Assembly: GCA_030705665.1 (NCBI GenBank)
Contig: JAUZQA010000114.1
Location: 1-9,532, forward strand
Reading direction: 5' to 3'
Source: Bacillota bacterium
GTDB taxonomy: Bacteria > Bacillota > Bacilli > Bacillales_B > DSM-18226
DNA: 9,532 bases
Below the pieces are notes generated by a model. It was not told where the DNA came from. It saw only the letters and a program-made list of their open reading frames with translations, and did no database searches. Numbering within the stretch: position 1 is the first letter of the stretch; every line of letters begins with the position of its first letter. The position numbers were made by a program, and so were the translations under genes. Below, in pieces: positions 1-5,720 of this stretch.

Positions 1-1
1 C

Positions 2-367
2 CCTAATAACGGCTTAACAATGTGCAGTGGTTCTCTGGGTTCAGATCCAAAGAACGATTTCCCGGAAATGCTGCGCTATTTTGGAAAGAAAGGCCGTGTT
101 CACTTTGTACATGCCCGTAATGTTAAGCATACAGGCGGAAGATCCTTTCAGGAATCAGGACACCTGTCAGCAGCCGGTTCCATTGATATGTATGAAGTAA
201 TCCGTGCCATGGCTGATTTTGATTATACTGGACCAATCCGTCCTGACCATGGCCGTATGATTTGGGGAGAAACTGGAAAACCAGGATACGGATTATACGA
301 CAGAGCATTAGGTGCCACATATCTGAACGGACTATGGGAAGCAGAGCAGAAAAATAGAAAACGTTAA
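2..367 (+). CDS. uxuA: Mannonate dehydratase, C-terminal 121 residues (5' truncated by window edge)
   Basis: UxuA removes water from D-mannonate to give 2-keto-3-deoxy-D-gluconate, the step shared by glucuronate breakdown routes, in the cytoplasm. The reading frame is open back to base 2, and the family-typical NNGLT precedes the Met at base 20, so that Met is internal and the true start lies upstream of the window. Visible hallmarks are [13 protein letters not shown], whose Cys is a metal ligand in this family, then [10 protein letters not shown] with a metal-binding His, and IRPDHGR with the ligand Asp near the C-terminus. The ending ([19 protein letters not shown]) is also characteristic. 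The stop is followed after 21 bp by the uxuB-like gene, so the two are surely cotranscribed, as in the B. subtilis hexuronate operon. Identity is recognised from conserved motifs; the N-terminal two thirds cannot be judged. Confidence 0.93.
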   Translation, partial: PNNGLTMCSGSLGSDPKNDFPEMLRYFGKKGRVHFVHARNVKHTGGRSFQESGHLSAAGSIDMYEVIRAMADFDYTGPIRPDHGRMIWGETGKPGYGLYDRALGATYLNGLWEAEQKNRKR

Positions 368-373
368 TAACCT

Positions 374-380
374 GAGGAGG
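374..380 (+). promoter_or_regulatory. Ribosome binding site of the uxuB-like gene
   Basis: GAGGAGG lies 8 bases before the ATG at 389. It is a near-perfect Shine-Dalgarno in the short gap after uxuA and fixes the start of the next gene. Confidence 0.85.
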
Positions 381-388
381 AAAATAAA

Positions 389-1243
389 ATGACAGTTCCA
401 TTTAAAGTTGATTTAACGAATAAAGTAGCAGTTGTAACTGGCGGCGGTGGCGTACTAGGATCATATTTTGCGAAGGCTTTAGCAGAATGCGGAGCAAAGG
501 TTGCCATTCTTGACCTAAATCAAGAGCCAGCTGATCGGGTGGCTAATGAGATTAAAGAAGCAGGCGGACAAGCTATTGGCGTAGCTGCAAATGTATTAGA
601 TCGAGAAGCACTTGAAAAAGCAAAAGAAATCGTCGAAAAAGAGCTTGGAGCATGTGATATTCTTCTAAACGGTGCCGGCGGAAATAACCCTCGCGGTACT
701 ACAGACGATGAGTTCTATAATGCAGAAGAAGTGAAAAACAACCCTGAATTAAAAACATTCTTTGAGCTTGACCCTAAAGGTGTAGGATTCGTATTTGATT
801 TAAACTTCTTAGGAACATTACTGCCTTCTCAAGTATTTGCTAAAGGAATGGTTGGGAAAAAAGGAAGCACCATTATCAATGTTTCATCTATGAATGCCTA
901 CACACCATTAACGAAGATCCCTGCCTATAGCGGTGCCAAAGCTGCAATTAGCAACTTTACACAATGGCTTGCCGTTTATTTTGCAAAAGCAGGTATTCGT
1001 GTAAATGCAATTGCTCCTGGATTTCTAGTAACAAAACAAAATGAAAAATTATTATTCAATGAAGACGGAACTCCAACTGCCAGAACCGGAAAAATTCTTG
1101 GCAGCACACCAATGGATCGATTTGGTGAGCCAGAAGAGCTTATTGGCGGCTTATTGTTCTTAGCAAGTGAAGAAGCTGCAAGCTTCATAACTGGTGTAGT
1201 TCTTCCAATCGATGGCGGATTTTCTTCCTATGCAGGTGTATAA
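389..1243 (+). CDS. uxuB: SDR-family D-mannonate oxidoreductase (fructuronate reductase)
   Basis: Likely reduces D-fructuronate to D-mannonate with NADH, supplying the substrate of the UxuA encoded just upstream. The 284-residue length and single Rossmann domain fit the short-chain dehydrogenase type found in Bacillus (YjmF), which is unrelated to the long-chain UxuB of E. coli. The dinucleotide loop TGGGGVLG starts at T17; Val22 replaces the middle glycine of the classical TGxxxGxG, which I recall as usual for this subfamily. Asp42 at the end of the second strand predicts NAD(H) over NADP(H). The catalytic residues are Ser167 in NVSSMN and Tyr180/Lys184 in YSGAK. NNAG is replaced by NGAG. 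An extra segment around residues 105-135 separates the NGAG strand from the next helix. The C-terminal ITGVVLPIDGGFSSY is the usual SDR ending. The symbol rests on neighbourhood plus family; a related hexonate dehydrogenase cannot be excluded. Confidence 0.87.
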   Translation: MTVPFKVDLTNKVAVVTGGGGVLGSYFAKALAECGAKVAILDLNQEPADRVANEIKEAGGQAIGVAANVLDREALEKAKEIVEKELGACDILLNGAGGNNPRGTTDDEFYNAEEVKNNPELKTFFELDPKGVGFVFDLNFLGTLLPSQVFAKGMVGKKGSTIINVSSMNAYTPLTKIPAYSGAKAAISNFTQWLAVYFAKAGIRVNAIAPGFLVTKQNEKLLFNEDGTPTARTGKILGSTPMDRFGEPEELIGGLLFLASEEAASFITGVVLPIDGGFSSYAGV

Positions 1244-1266
1244 GAAAAATTAATACTGATCGATGA

Positions 1267-1302
1267 TGGTACTGTTAATTCCCAAAAGAACTGGCAGTAC
1301 CA
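1267..1302 (+). other. Intercistronic hairpin between uxuB and the HAD gene
   Basis: TGGTACTG (1267-1274) pairs perfectly with CAGTACCA (1295-1302). Two G-U pairs and one A-U pair extend the stem to 11 bp around a 14-base loop. It is followed by ATTTTAAT rather than a true T run, so it looks more like an mRNA processing, stabilising or partial attenuation element than a full terminator. The 92-bp gap is the longest inside this operon. Confidence 0.45.
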
Positions 1303-1335
1303 ATTTTAATGGACTTTTATCAAGGAGGAACATCT

Positions 1336-2178
1336 ATGAAAACTAAAATAGAAGATTTTAAGAAATCAAAAGAATTTTTAGTTTGTGTCGATTCTGATGG
1401 CTGTGTAATGGATACGATGGAAGTGAAACATAGAAAGGCCTTTGGCCCTCAAGCAGTAAATGTCTGGAATCTTCATCATATTAAAGATCGGTTTCTTGAA
1501 GTTTGGAACGATATCAATCTTTATACGCAAACAAGAGGAATCAATCGTTTTAAAGGGGTTGTCCTAACCTTTGCTGCATTAGAGGCAGAAGGTATTGAGA
1601 TGCCAGATATTTCGTCTTTTAAAAAGTGGACAGAAACTACGAAAGAACTGTCAAATCCTGCGTTAGAAAGTGAAATTGAGAAAACCAACGATGAGCAATT
1701 AAAGCAGGCTTTGGAATGGAGCCATGCCGTAAATAAAACGATCGAAGAAATGTCCGGTGAGGATAAACCATTTGAAGGAGCAAAGGAAGGTTTGCAGGCT
1801 GCGATTGCTGCAACTAATGTTGTCATTGTTTCTTCCGCAAACGGTGCAGCTGTTTTAGACGAATGGACAAGACATGAACTTTCTGTCCATGTGGATGTGA
1901 TGCTTGGTCAGGAAGCTGGTACAAAAGCGTATTGTATTGAGCAAATGAAAAAATTCGGCTTTGATGATACCCATGTATTAATGGTAGGCGATGCCCCTGG
2001 AGATTTAGAGGCTGCGGGCAATAATGGCGTTTTTTATTATCCAATCCTTGTGGGCAAAGAAAAATACTCTTGGGAGCGTTTTAGAACGGAAAGCTTAGGT
2101 AAGTTTATTAATGGAAGTTTTGGCGGCGACTATCAACAACAGTTAATTGATGAGTTTAATGCAAATTTAAGCAAGTAA
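1336..2178 (+). CDS. HAD-superfamily hydrolase, substrate unknown
   Basis: A 280-residue cytoplasmic protein with all four haloacid dehalogenase motifs. Motif I is CVDSDGCVMD with nucleophile Asp19 and acid/base Asp21, the phosphatase/phosphomutase pattern. Motif II is VIVSS with Ser166, motif III probably Lys197 in GTKAY, and motif IV VGDAPGD with Asp219 and Asp223 for Mg2+. Residues about 30-155 form a mostly helical cap that includes TRGINRFKGVVLTF. I chose ATG 1336 because AAGGAGGA lies just upstream at 1323-1330; an in-frame ATG at 1309 lacks a good ribosome binding site. It sits between uxuB and a GH3 glycosidase gene, so it probably acts on a phosphorylated sugar or sugar acid from the same pathway, or removes a toxic phosphorylated by-product. 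That role is inference; I do not recognise a characterised homologue. It could also be a mutase of the beta-phosphoglucomutase type. Confidence 0.8.
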   Translation: MKTKIEDFKKSKEFLVCVDSDGCVMDTMEVKHRKAFGPQAVNVWNLHHIKDRFLEVWNDINLYTQTRGINRFKGVVLTFAALEAEGIEMPDISSFKKWTETTKELSNPALESEIEKTNDEQLKQALEWSHAVNKTIEEMSGEDKPFEGAKEGLQAAIAATNVVIVSSANGAAVLDEWTRHELSVHVDVMLGQEAGTKAYCIEQMKKFGFDDTHVLMVGDAPGDLEAAGNNGVFYYPILVGKEKYSWERFRTESLGKFINGSFGGDYQQQLIDEFNANLSK

Positions 2179-2184
2179 ATGTGA

Positions 2185-2190
2185 GAGGAG
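2185..2190 (+). promoter_or_regulatory. Ribosome binding site of the GH3 gene
   Basis: GAGGAG lies 9 bases before the ATG at 2200, in the 21-bp gap after the HAD gene. The tight spacing supports cotranscription. Confidence 0.75.
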
Positions 2191-2199
2191 AGAAAAGGC

Positions 2200-3948
2200 A
2201 TGACACCAAAAATTGCTAAAAATATTCCGATGCCAAAAGTTGATTTGAAAGCTAAGCCATACAATCTTTCTGAAGATGAGATTATATGGGTAAAAGAAAC
2301 GATTGCTGGTATGTCAGATGAAGAAAAAATTGGCCAATTGTTCATTAACTTGTTCTTCTTTGGCGGTGACCCATTCAGCGGAAATGAAATTACAAATCAA
2401 GATATCTTAAATAAATACCATATCGGCGGTGCCCGCTACCAAGGCGGTACGTCGGAACAGGTACAAGATTTAATCAATGATTTACAATCACATTCAAAGG
2501 TTCCTTTGTTAGTGGCAGCGAATTGTGATGCAGGCGGCAATGGGGCAATGAATGATGGAACATATGTGGCAAAAGCTGCCATGTGTGAAGCTTCTGGGGA
2601 TGAGCAGGTCTCTTACGATGCAGGTTATGTAAGCGGACGTGAAGAACAGGCAATCGGTGTGAATTGGAACTTTGATCCATGCGTTGATATTCTTAAGAAC
2701 TGGCGTAACACTATCGTCAATACCCGGGCTTACGGTACAAACGCTGAAACGGTTATTAAACATACAAACTCATATATAAACGGTTTAAAAGAAAGCAATA
2801 TCGGAGTATGTATCAAACATTGGCCTGGGGATGGTGTTGAAGAACGCGATCAGCATTTGGTTCTGGGTGTAAATGATTTAAGTGTGGAAGAATGGGAAGA
2901 ATCATATGGCAAAGTATACCGTAACCATATTGAAAATGGTGTCCATTCCATTATGGCTGGTCATATTGCCTTACCTGAATACCAAAGGAAATTAGCCCCT
3001 GAATTAGAAGACAAAGATATACTTCCGGCTACGTTAGCACCTGAATTAATAAACGGTCTTTTAAAGGGAAAATTAGACTTCAACGGATTAGTTTTAACAG
3101 ATGCTACACACATGTTAGGAATGACCTCAGCCATGCGCCGTGAGGATTATGTTCCCCAAGCAATTGCGGCAGGATGCGATATGTTCTTATTCTTTAACGA
3201 TATCGATGAAGATTACAACTTTATGTTAAATGGCTATAAAAATGGCGTCATTACTGAAGAGCGGCTTCAAGATGCATTAGAAAGAATCTTAGGCTTAAAA
3301 GCAGCTATAGGCTTACACAAAGCCCAAAAAGAAGGCAAATTGCTCCGCACAAGAGAAGACTTAGATGTGGTCGGCTGTGAGGATCATATTAACCGTGCAA
3401 AAAAGGCAGCAGAAAAAGGGATTACATTAGTAAAAAATACATTTGATCAGCTTCCTATTCGTCCTGAAACACATAAACGTATTCGTCTTTATTTCTTAGA
3501 AGGCGAAAAAGGAGGAATCATGTCAGCCAATTCCAAGACGTTGGATTTTATCACAGCCGAGTTAGAAAGTCGCGGCTTCGAAGTAACTGTAAACGATGGT
3601 GCGACCCGTATTAAAGGTTCAACTCTAAAATATCGTGATCAAGTAGATGCTGCACTCGTTTTTGCTGATGTAATCGGCTATGGAGCAGAAAATAACTACC
3701 GAATTAAATGGAAAACGGCAATGAGCAACGAAGTACCTTGGTATGTACAAGAGGTACCAACAGTTTTCGTATCATTGAACTTTACAACACATTTAACAGA
3801 CGTTCCAATGGTAAAATGTTATATCAATGCATACAACGATGATGAAATCACAATCATGAAAACAATAGATAAAATCATGGGTGAATCTGAATTCAAAGGG
3901 ACGCCAAATGAACTTGTCTGGTGCGATAAATGGCAAACAAAATTATAA
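2200..3948 (+). CDS. Cytoplasmic family 3 glycoside hydrolase, NagZ-like active site
   Basis: A 582-residue two-domain GH3 enzyme without signal peptide, so it should cut imported oligosaccharides or conjugates in the cytoplasm. The N-terminal TIM-barrel domain spans about residues 28-375, and an alpha/beta C-terminal domain about 400-582 (YFLEGEKGG, VPTVFVSLNF). The general acid loop is KHWPGDGVEERDQH at residues 206-219: Asp217 and His219 match the Asp-x-His dyad typical of beta-N-acetylglucosaminidases (NagZ). The predicted nucleophile is Asp301 in LTDATHM. The 82-residue spacing from His219 to Asp301 is close to that of B. subtilis NagZ (His234 to Asp318). Beta-glucosidase-type GH3 enzymes lack this dyad, which argues for a beta-hexosaminidase or related activity. 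Context in a uronate operon suggests substrates that also carry uronic acid. The exact substrate is not readable. It is the last gene before a terminator-like hairpin. Confidence 0.88.
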   Translation: MTPKIAKNIPMPKVDLKAKPYNLSEDEIIWVKETIAGMSDEEKIGQLFINLFFFGGDPFSGNEITNQDILNKYHIGGARYQGGTSEQVQDLINDLQSHSKVPLLVAANCDAGGNGAMNDGTYVAKAAMCEASGDEQVSYDAGYVSGREEQAIGVNWNFDPCVDILKNWRNTIVNTRAYGTNAETVIKHTNSYINGLKESNIGVCIKHWPGDGVEERDQHLVLGVNDLSVEEWEESYGKVYRNHIENGVHSIMAGHIALPEYQRKLAPELEDKDILPATLAPELINGLLKGKLDFNGLVLTDATHMLGMTSAMRREDYVPQAIAAGCDMFLFFNDIDEDYNFMLNGYKNGVITEERLQDALERILGLKAAIGLHKAQKEGKLLRTREDLDVVGCEDHINRAKKAAEKGITLVKNTFDQLPIRPETHKRIRLYFLEGEKGGIMSANSKTLDFITAELESRGFEVTVNDGATRIKGSTLKYRDQVDAALVFADVIGYGAENNYRIKWKTAMSNEVPWYVQEVPTVFVSLNFTTHLTDVPMVKCYINAYNDDEITIMKTIDKIMGESEFKGTPNELVWCDKWQTKL

Positions 3949-3975
3949 TCTCATGCTTAAATAAGCGATGCTCGA

Positions 3976-4011
3976 AGAGGCTGTTCATGAAAACAGCCTC
4001 TGTTATATTTT
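3976..4011 (+). terminator. Probable Rho-independent terminator after the GH3 gene
   Basis: A 10-bp stem (AGAGGCTGTT at 3976-3985 with AACAGCCTCT at 3992-4001) and a 6-base loop are followed by the T-rich TGTTATATTTT. The stem is perfect, but the T tract is interrupted, so some readthrough into the transporter gene is possible. Confidence 0.75.
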
Positions 4012-4034
4012 CCGAGAATCTCCGTTACATTAGG

Positions 4035-4057
4035 GTGTTGATTTCCGCTCCAGCACT
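4035..4057. repeat. Remnant of a dispersed Bacillus intergenic repeat
   Basis: The segment from GTGTTGATTTCCGCTCCAG to CACT resembles the conserved end of a roughly 120-bp GC-rich repeat I recall from many Bacillus genomes (ending ...GGAGCGGAAATCAACA on the other strand). Only the outermost ~23 bases are present; the GC-rich core is absent. The assignment is from memory. Confidence 0.35.
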
Positions 4058-4086
4058 ATTTTTCTATTAATTTTTGATTTTTTTTG

Positions 4087-4097
4087 AACAAATTGTT
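4087..4097. repeat. 11-bp palindrome AACAAATTGTT, copy 1
   Basis: AACAA-A-TTGTT is a perfect 5+1+5 palindrome upstream of the predicted promoter, overlapping the start of the cre-like site. An identical copy lies at 4202-4212. It may be half of an operator pair, though the sequence is AT-rich and could recur by chance. Confidence 0.35.
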
Positions 4098-4107
4098 ACC
4101 GTTTGCA
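4093..4107 (+). promoter_or_regulatory. cre-like site (CcpA catabolite control)
   Basis: TTGTTACCGTTTGCA matches the consensus WTGNAANCGNWNNCW at every defined position except one (T for A at the fifth base). It ends 8 bp before the proposed -35 hexamer of the transporter-GH2 operon. Carbon catabolite control of a glycoside operon is expected in Bacillaceae; the unusual position upstream of -35 leaves the sign of control open. Confidence 0.5.
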
Positions 4108-4115
4108 TTTTTTAG

Positions 4116-4147
4116 TTGAAAAATTAATACAAGGATGCTAGTATACT
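4116..4147 (+). promoter_or_regulatory. Sigma-A-like promoter of the transporter-GH2 operon
   Basis: TTGAAA (4116-4121) is followed after 17 bp by TAGTAT (4139-4144). An alternative -10, TATACT (4142-4147), has a 20-bp spacer. It is the best promoter-like pair in the 331-bp gap and leaves a leader of roughly 125 bases. The -10 lies within a palindromic operator candidate. Confidence 0.55.
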
Positions 4148-4153
4148 AGTATA
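4138..4153. promoter_or_regulatory. Candidate operator: palindrome CTAGTATACTAG / tandem CTAGTATA
   Basis: CTAGTATACTAG (4138-4149) is a perfect 12-bp palindrome centred on GTATAC. It also begins a tandem duplication of CTAGTATA (4138-4145 and 4146-4153), with another CTAG at 4159-4162. GTATAC-centred palindromes are the known sites of GntR/FadR-type regulators such as GntR of B. subtilis and UxuR/ExuR of E. coli. Overlap with the -10 hexamer suggests repression relieved by a uronate intermediate. The regulator itself is not in the window. Confidence 0.5.
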
Positions 4154-4279
4154 ACCTACTAGAAAGGAAACACCTTTAACTACAAGGAAAGCGGATACAC
4201 TAACAAATTGTTGAAGTGGAACATGGGGTTGTTTGGATAACTTATTAGATCATATTTTAATATTCGGAGGGAAAAACGT
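4154..4279 (+). other. Long 5' leader of the transporter gene
   Basis: About 125 bases between the promoter candidate and the start codon. It has the second AACAAATTGTT copy (4202-4212), a small 5-bp AAAGG/CCTTT hairpin near 4163-4178, and the GGAGGG ribosome binding site (4266-4271). I see no riboswitch or antiterminator structure I recognise. A five-codon reading frame at 4223-4240 has no ribosome binding site. Confidence 0.4.
4202..4212. repeat. 11-bp palindrome AACAAATTGTT, copy 2
   Basis: Identical to 4087-4097, with a start-to-start distance of 115 bp, close to eleven helical turns. The two copies flank the promoter. Confidence 0.35.
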
Positions 4280-5644
4280 ATGCGTCCATTTGGATTTAAA
4301 GACAAAATTGGTTACATGTTTGGTGATTTTGGAAACGATTTCTTCTTTATTCTTGTTATGTCATTCCTAATGGTATTTTATACAGATGTATTTCATCTTA
4401 ATCCTGCTGCGGTCGGCGGCCTCTTCTTAGTCGCAAGATTATGGGATGCATTTGCCGATATTACATGGGGCCGCTTTGTTGACTCAAGAAAAGCAGGGAA
4501 AAACGGAAAATTCAAACCATGGATTTTTAGGATGTCGTTTCCACTTGTTATTTCTGGTATTTTAATGTTTGTCCATATTCCTGGTATGTCAAACGGATTT
4601 TATACAGCATATGCATATGTAACTTATATCCTTTGGGGAACTTTATACAGCACCGTTAATATTCCTTACGGTTCAATGGCTTCTGTTATTACACAAGATC
4701 CTGTTGAACGTACAACATTATCAACTTGGCGAGCGATGGGTGCTGTCTTAGCACAATTAGTCATTAACTTTGTTGGGCCAATGGTTATGTTTGTCAATAA
4801 CAAAGCGGACGCTAATCACTTTTTAATGGGTGCGATTATTTTTGGTGCTTTGGCTATCGCCTGTTACATGGCATGCTATAACTTGTCAGTTGAACGTATT
4901 ACGGAAGATGTTACGAAGAAACCTAAAGGGAATTTACTCAAAACCTTTAAAGGTTTTGGAAAAAACAAACCATTGATCATGTTTTTTATCGCAGCACTTA
5001 TTTTCTTGGTTGGCTTTATGTTAATTGGTACAGTAAACACCTATTTGTATAAAGACTATTTTGGTAACGCAAAAGCTTTGAGCATTGTTGCACTTATTAC
5101 TGCTGCTTGTTCATTTATTGGCATGCCAATGGTGAAACCATTAGTAGCTAAGTTTGGTAAGAAGGAGGTTGCAAGTAGCGGATTATTACTTGGAGCAGTT
5201 GTCTATCTCATCTTATACTTCTTGCCAAATTTAACAGTAGGAGCATTTATCGGAATTAGTACGATTGGTGTCTTTGGTTATTCCCTCTTCAACTTAATTA
5301 TTTGGGCTTTTGTTACCGACCTTGTTGATTACCATGAATATTTAACTGGTTTGCGAGAAGACGGAACGGTTTATTCATTTTATTCATTTGCCCGTAAGGT
5401 GGGACAGGCTATTGCCGGTGGTCTTGGAGGAGCCGCAATTGCATCTGTTGGCTATAATCCGACTCTTCATGTACAAGCAACAAGAACACTTAATGGGATC
5501 CATTCTCTTGCAACGTTAGTACCAGCCCTAACTTTGTTTGTAGTTTTTGCGATTATTGCATTCGGATATCCATTAAGCAAGAAGCGTGCCCTTCAGCTTA
5601 CCGCTGACTTGGCAGAAAAAAGAAAAGCAAACCAAAGTGCATAA
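4280..5644 (+). CDS. GPH-family sugar/glucuronide:cation symporter
   Basis: A 454-residue inner-membrane carrier of the glycoside-pentoside-hexuronide family (UidB/GusB, MelB, B. subtilis YjmB). The length is normal and about twelve hydrophobic segments are visible. The start MRPFGFKDKIGYMFGDFGND is the family N-terminus. LVARLWDAFADITWG carries Asp56 and Asp60, aligned with the cation-site Asp55 and Asp59 of MelB; Asn127 in TVNIPYGS stands where MelB has Asp124. The basic loop VDSRKAGKNGKFKPW follows. The C-terminus is a polar, Lys-rich cytoplasmic tail. ATG 4280 has GGAGGG 8 bases upstream. It leads a two-gene operon with a GH2 glycosidase, so it most likely imports the GH2 substrate, a glucuronide or uronate-containing oligosaccharide. 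Substrate and coupling ion cannot be fixed from sequence, so no symbol is given. Confidence 0.92.
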   Translation: MRPFGFKDKIGYMFGDFGNDFFFILVMSFLMVFYTDVFHLNPAAVGGLFLVARLWDAFADITWGRFVDSRKAGKNGKFKPWIFRMSFPLVISGILMFVHIPGMSNGFYTAYAYVTYILWGTLYSTVNIPYGSMASVITQDPVERTTLSTWRAMGAVLAQLVINFVGPMVMFVNNKADANHFLMGAIIFGALAIACYMACYNLSVERITEDVTKKPKGNLLKTFKGFGKNKPLIMFFIAALIFLVGFMLIGTVNTYLYKDYFGNAKALSIVALITAACSFIGMPMVKPLVAKFGKKEVASSGLLLGAVVYLILYFLPNLTVGAFIGISTIGVFGYSLFNLIIWAFVTDLVDYHEYLTGLREDGTVYSFYSFARKVGQAIAGGLGGAAIASVGYNPTLHVQATRTLNGIHSLATLVPALTLFVVFAIIAFGYPLSKKRALQLTADLAEKRKANQSA

Positions 5645-5664
5645 TCTTATTAATTTGAATAGAA

Positions 5665-5690
5665 ATGATGAACTGATAACACTTCATCAT
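5665..5690 (+). other. Intercistronic hairpin between transporter and GH2 genes
   Basis: ATGATGAA (5665-5672) pairs with TTCATCAT (5683-5690) around a 10-base loop, with no T tract. It is not a terminator. It may protect or cleave the bicistronic mRNA, giving different levels of transporter and enzyme. Confidence 0.4.
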
Positions 5691-5720
5691 CGATAGGAAC
5701 AAGCAGGAGGATTGATTCAC

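Noticed and set aside
20..22. ATG as the start of a short independent gene
   Set aside because: The frame is open upstream and encodes the UxuA-typical NNGLT, and there is no ribosome binding site. It is an internal Met of a truncated gene.
123..401. Open frame on the minus strand, 92 codons, opposite the end of uxuA
   Set aside because: It is a shadow of uxuA with no ribosome binding site, and its composition resembles no known protein.
1309..1311. ATG as an upstream start of the HAD gene
   Set aside because: No ribosome binding site precedes it, whereas AAGGAGGA sits just before the ATG at 1336. The extra nine residues would be encoded across that site.
4223..4240. Five-codon leader peptide in the transporter leader
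   Set aside because: No ribosome binding site, no run of regulatory codons and no adjacent terminator/antiterminator pair.
4154..4279. Riboswitch or T-box in the long leader
   Set aside because: No conserved core or strong alternating hairpins could be recognised; only a 5-bp stem is visible.
5712..5714. TTG as the start of the GH2 gene
   Set aside because: It is only one base after AGGAGG, too close for initiation; ATG 5721 has normal spacing.
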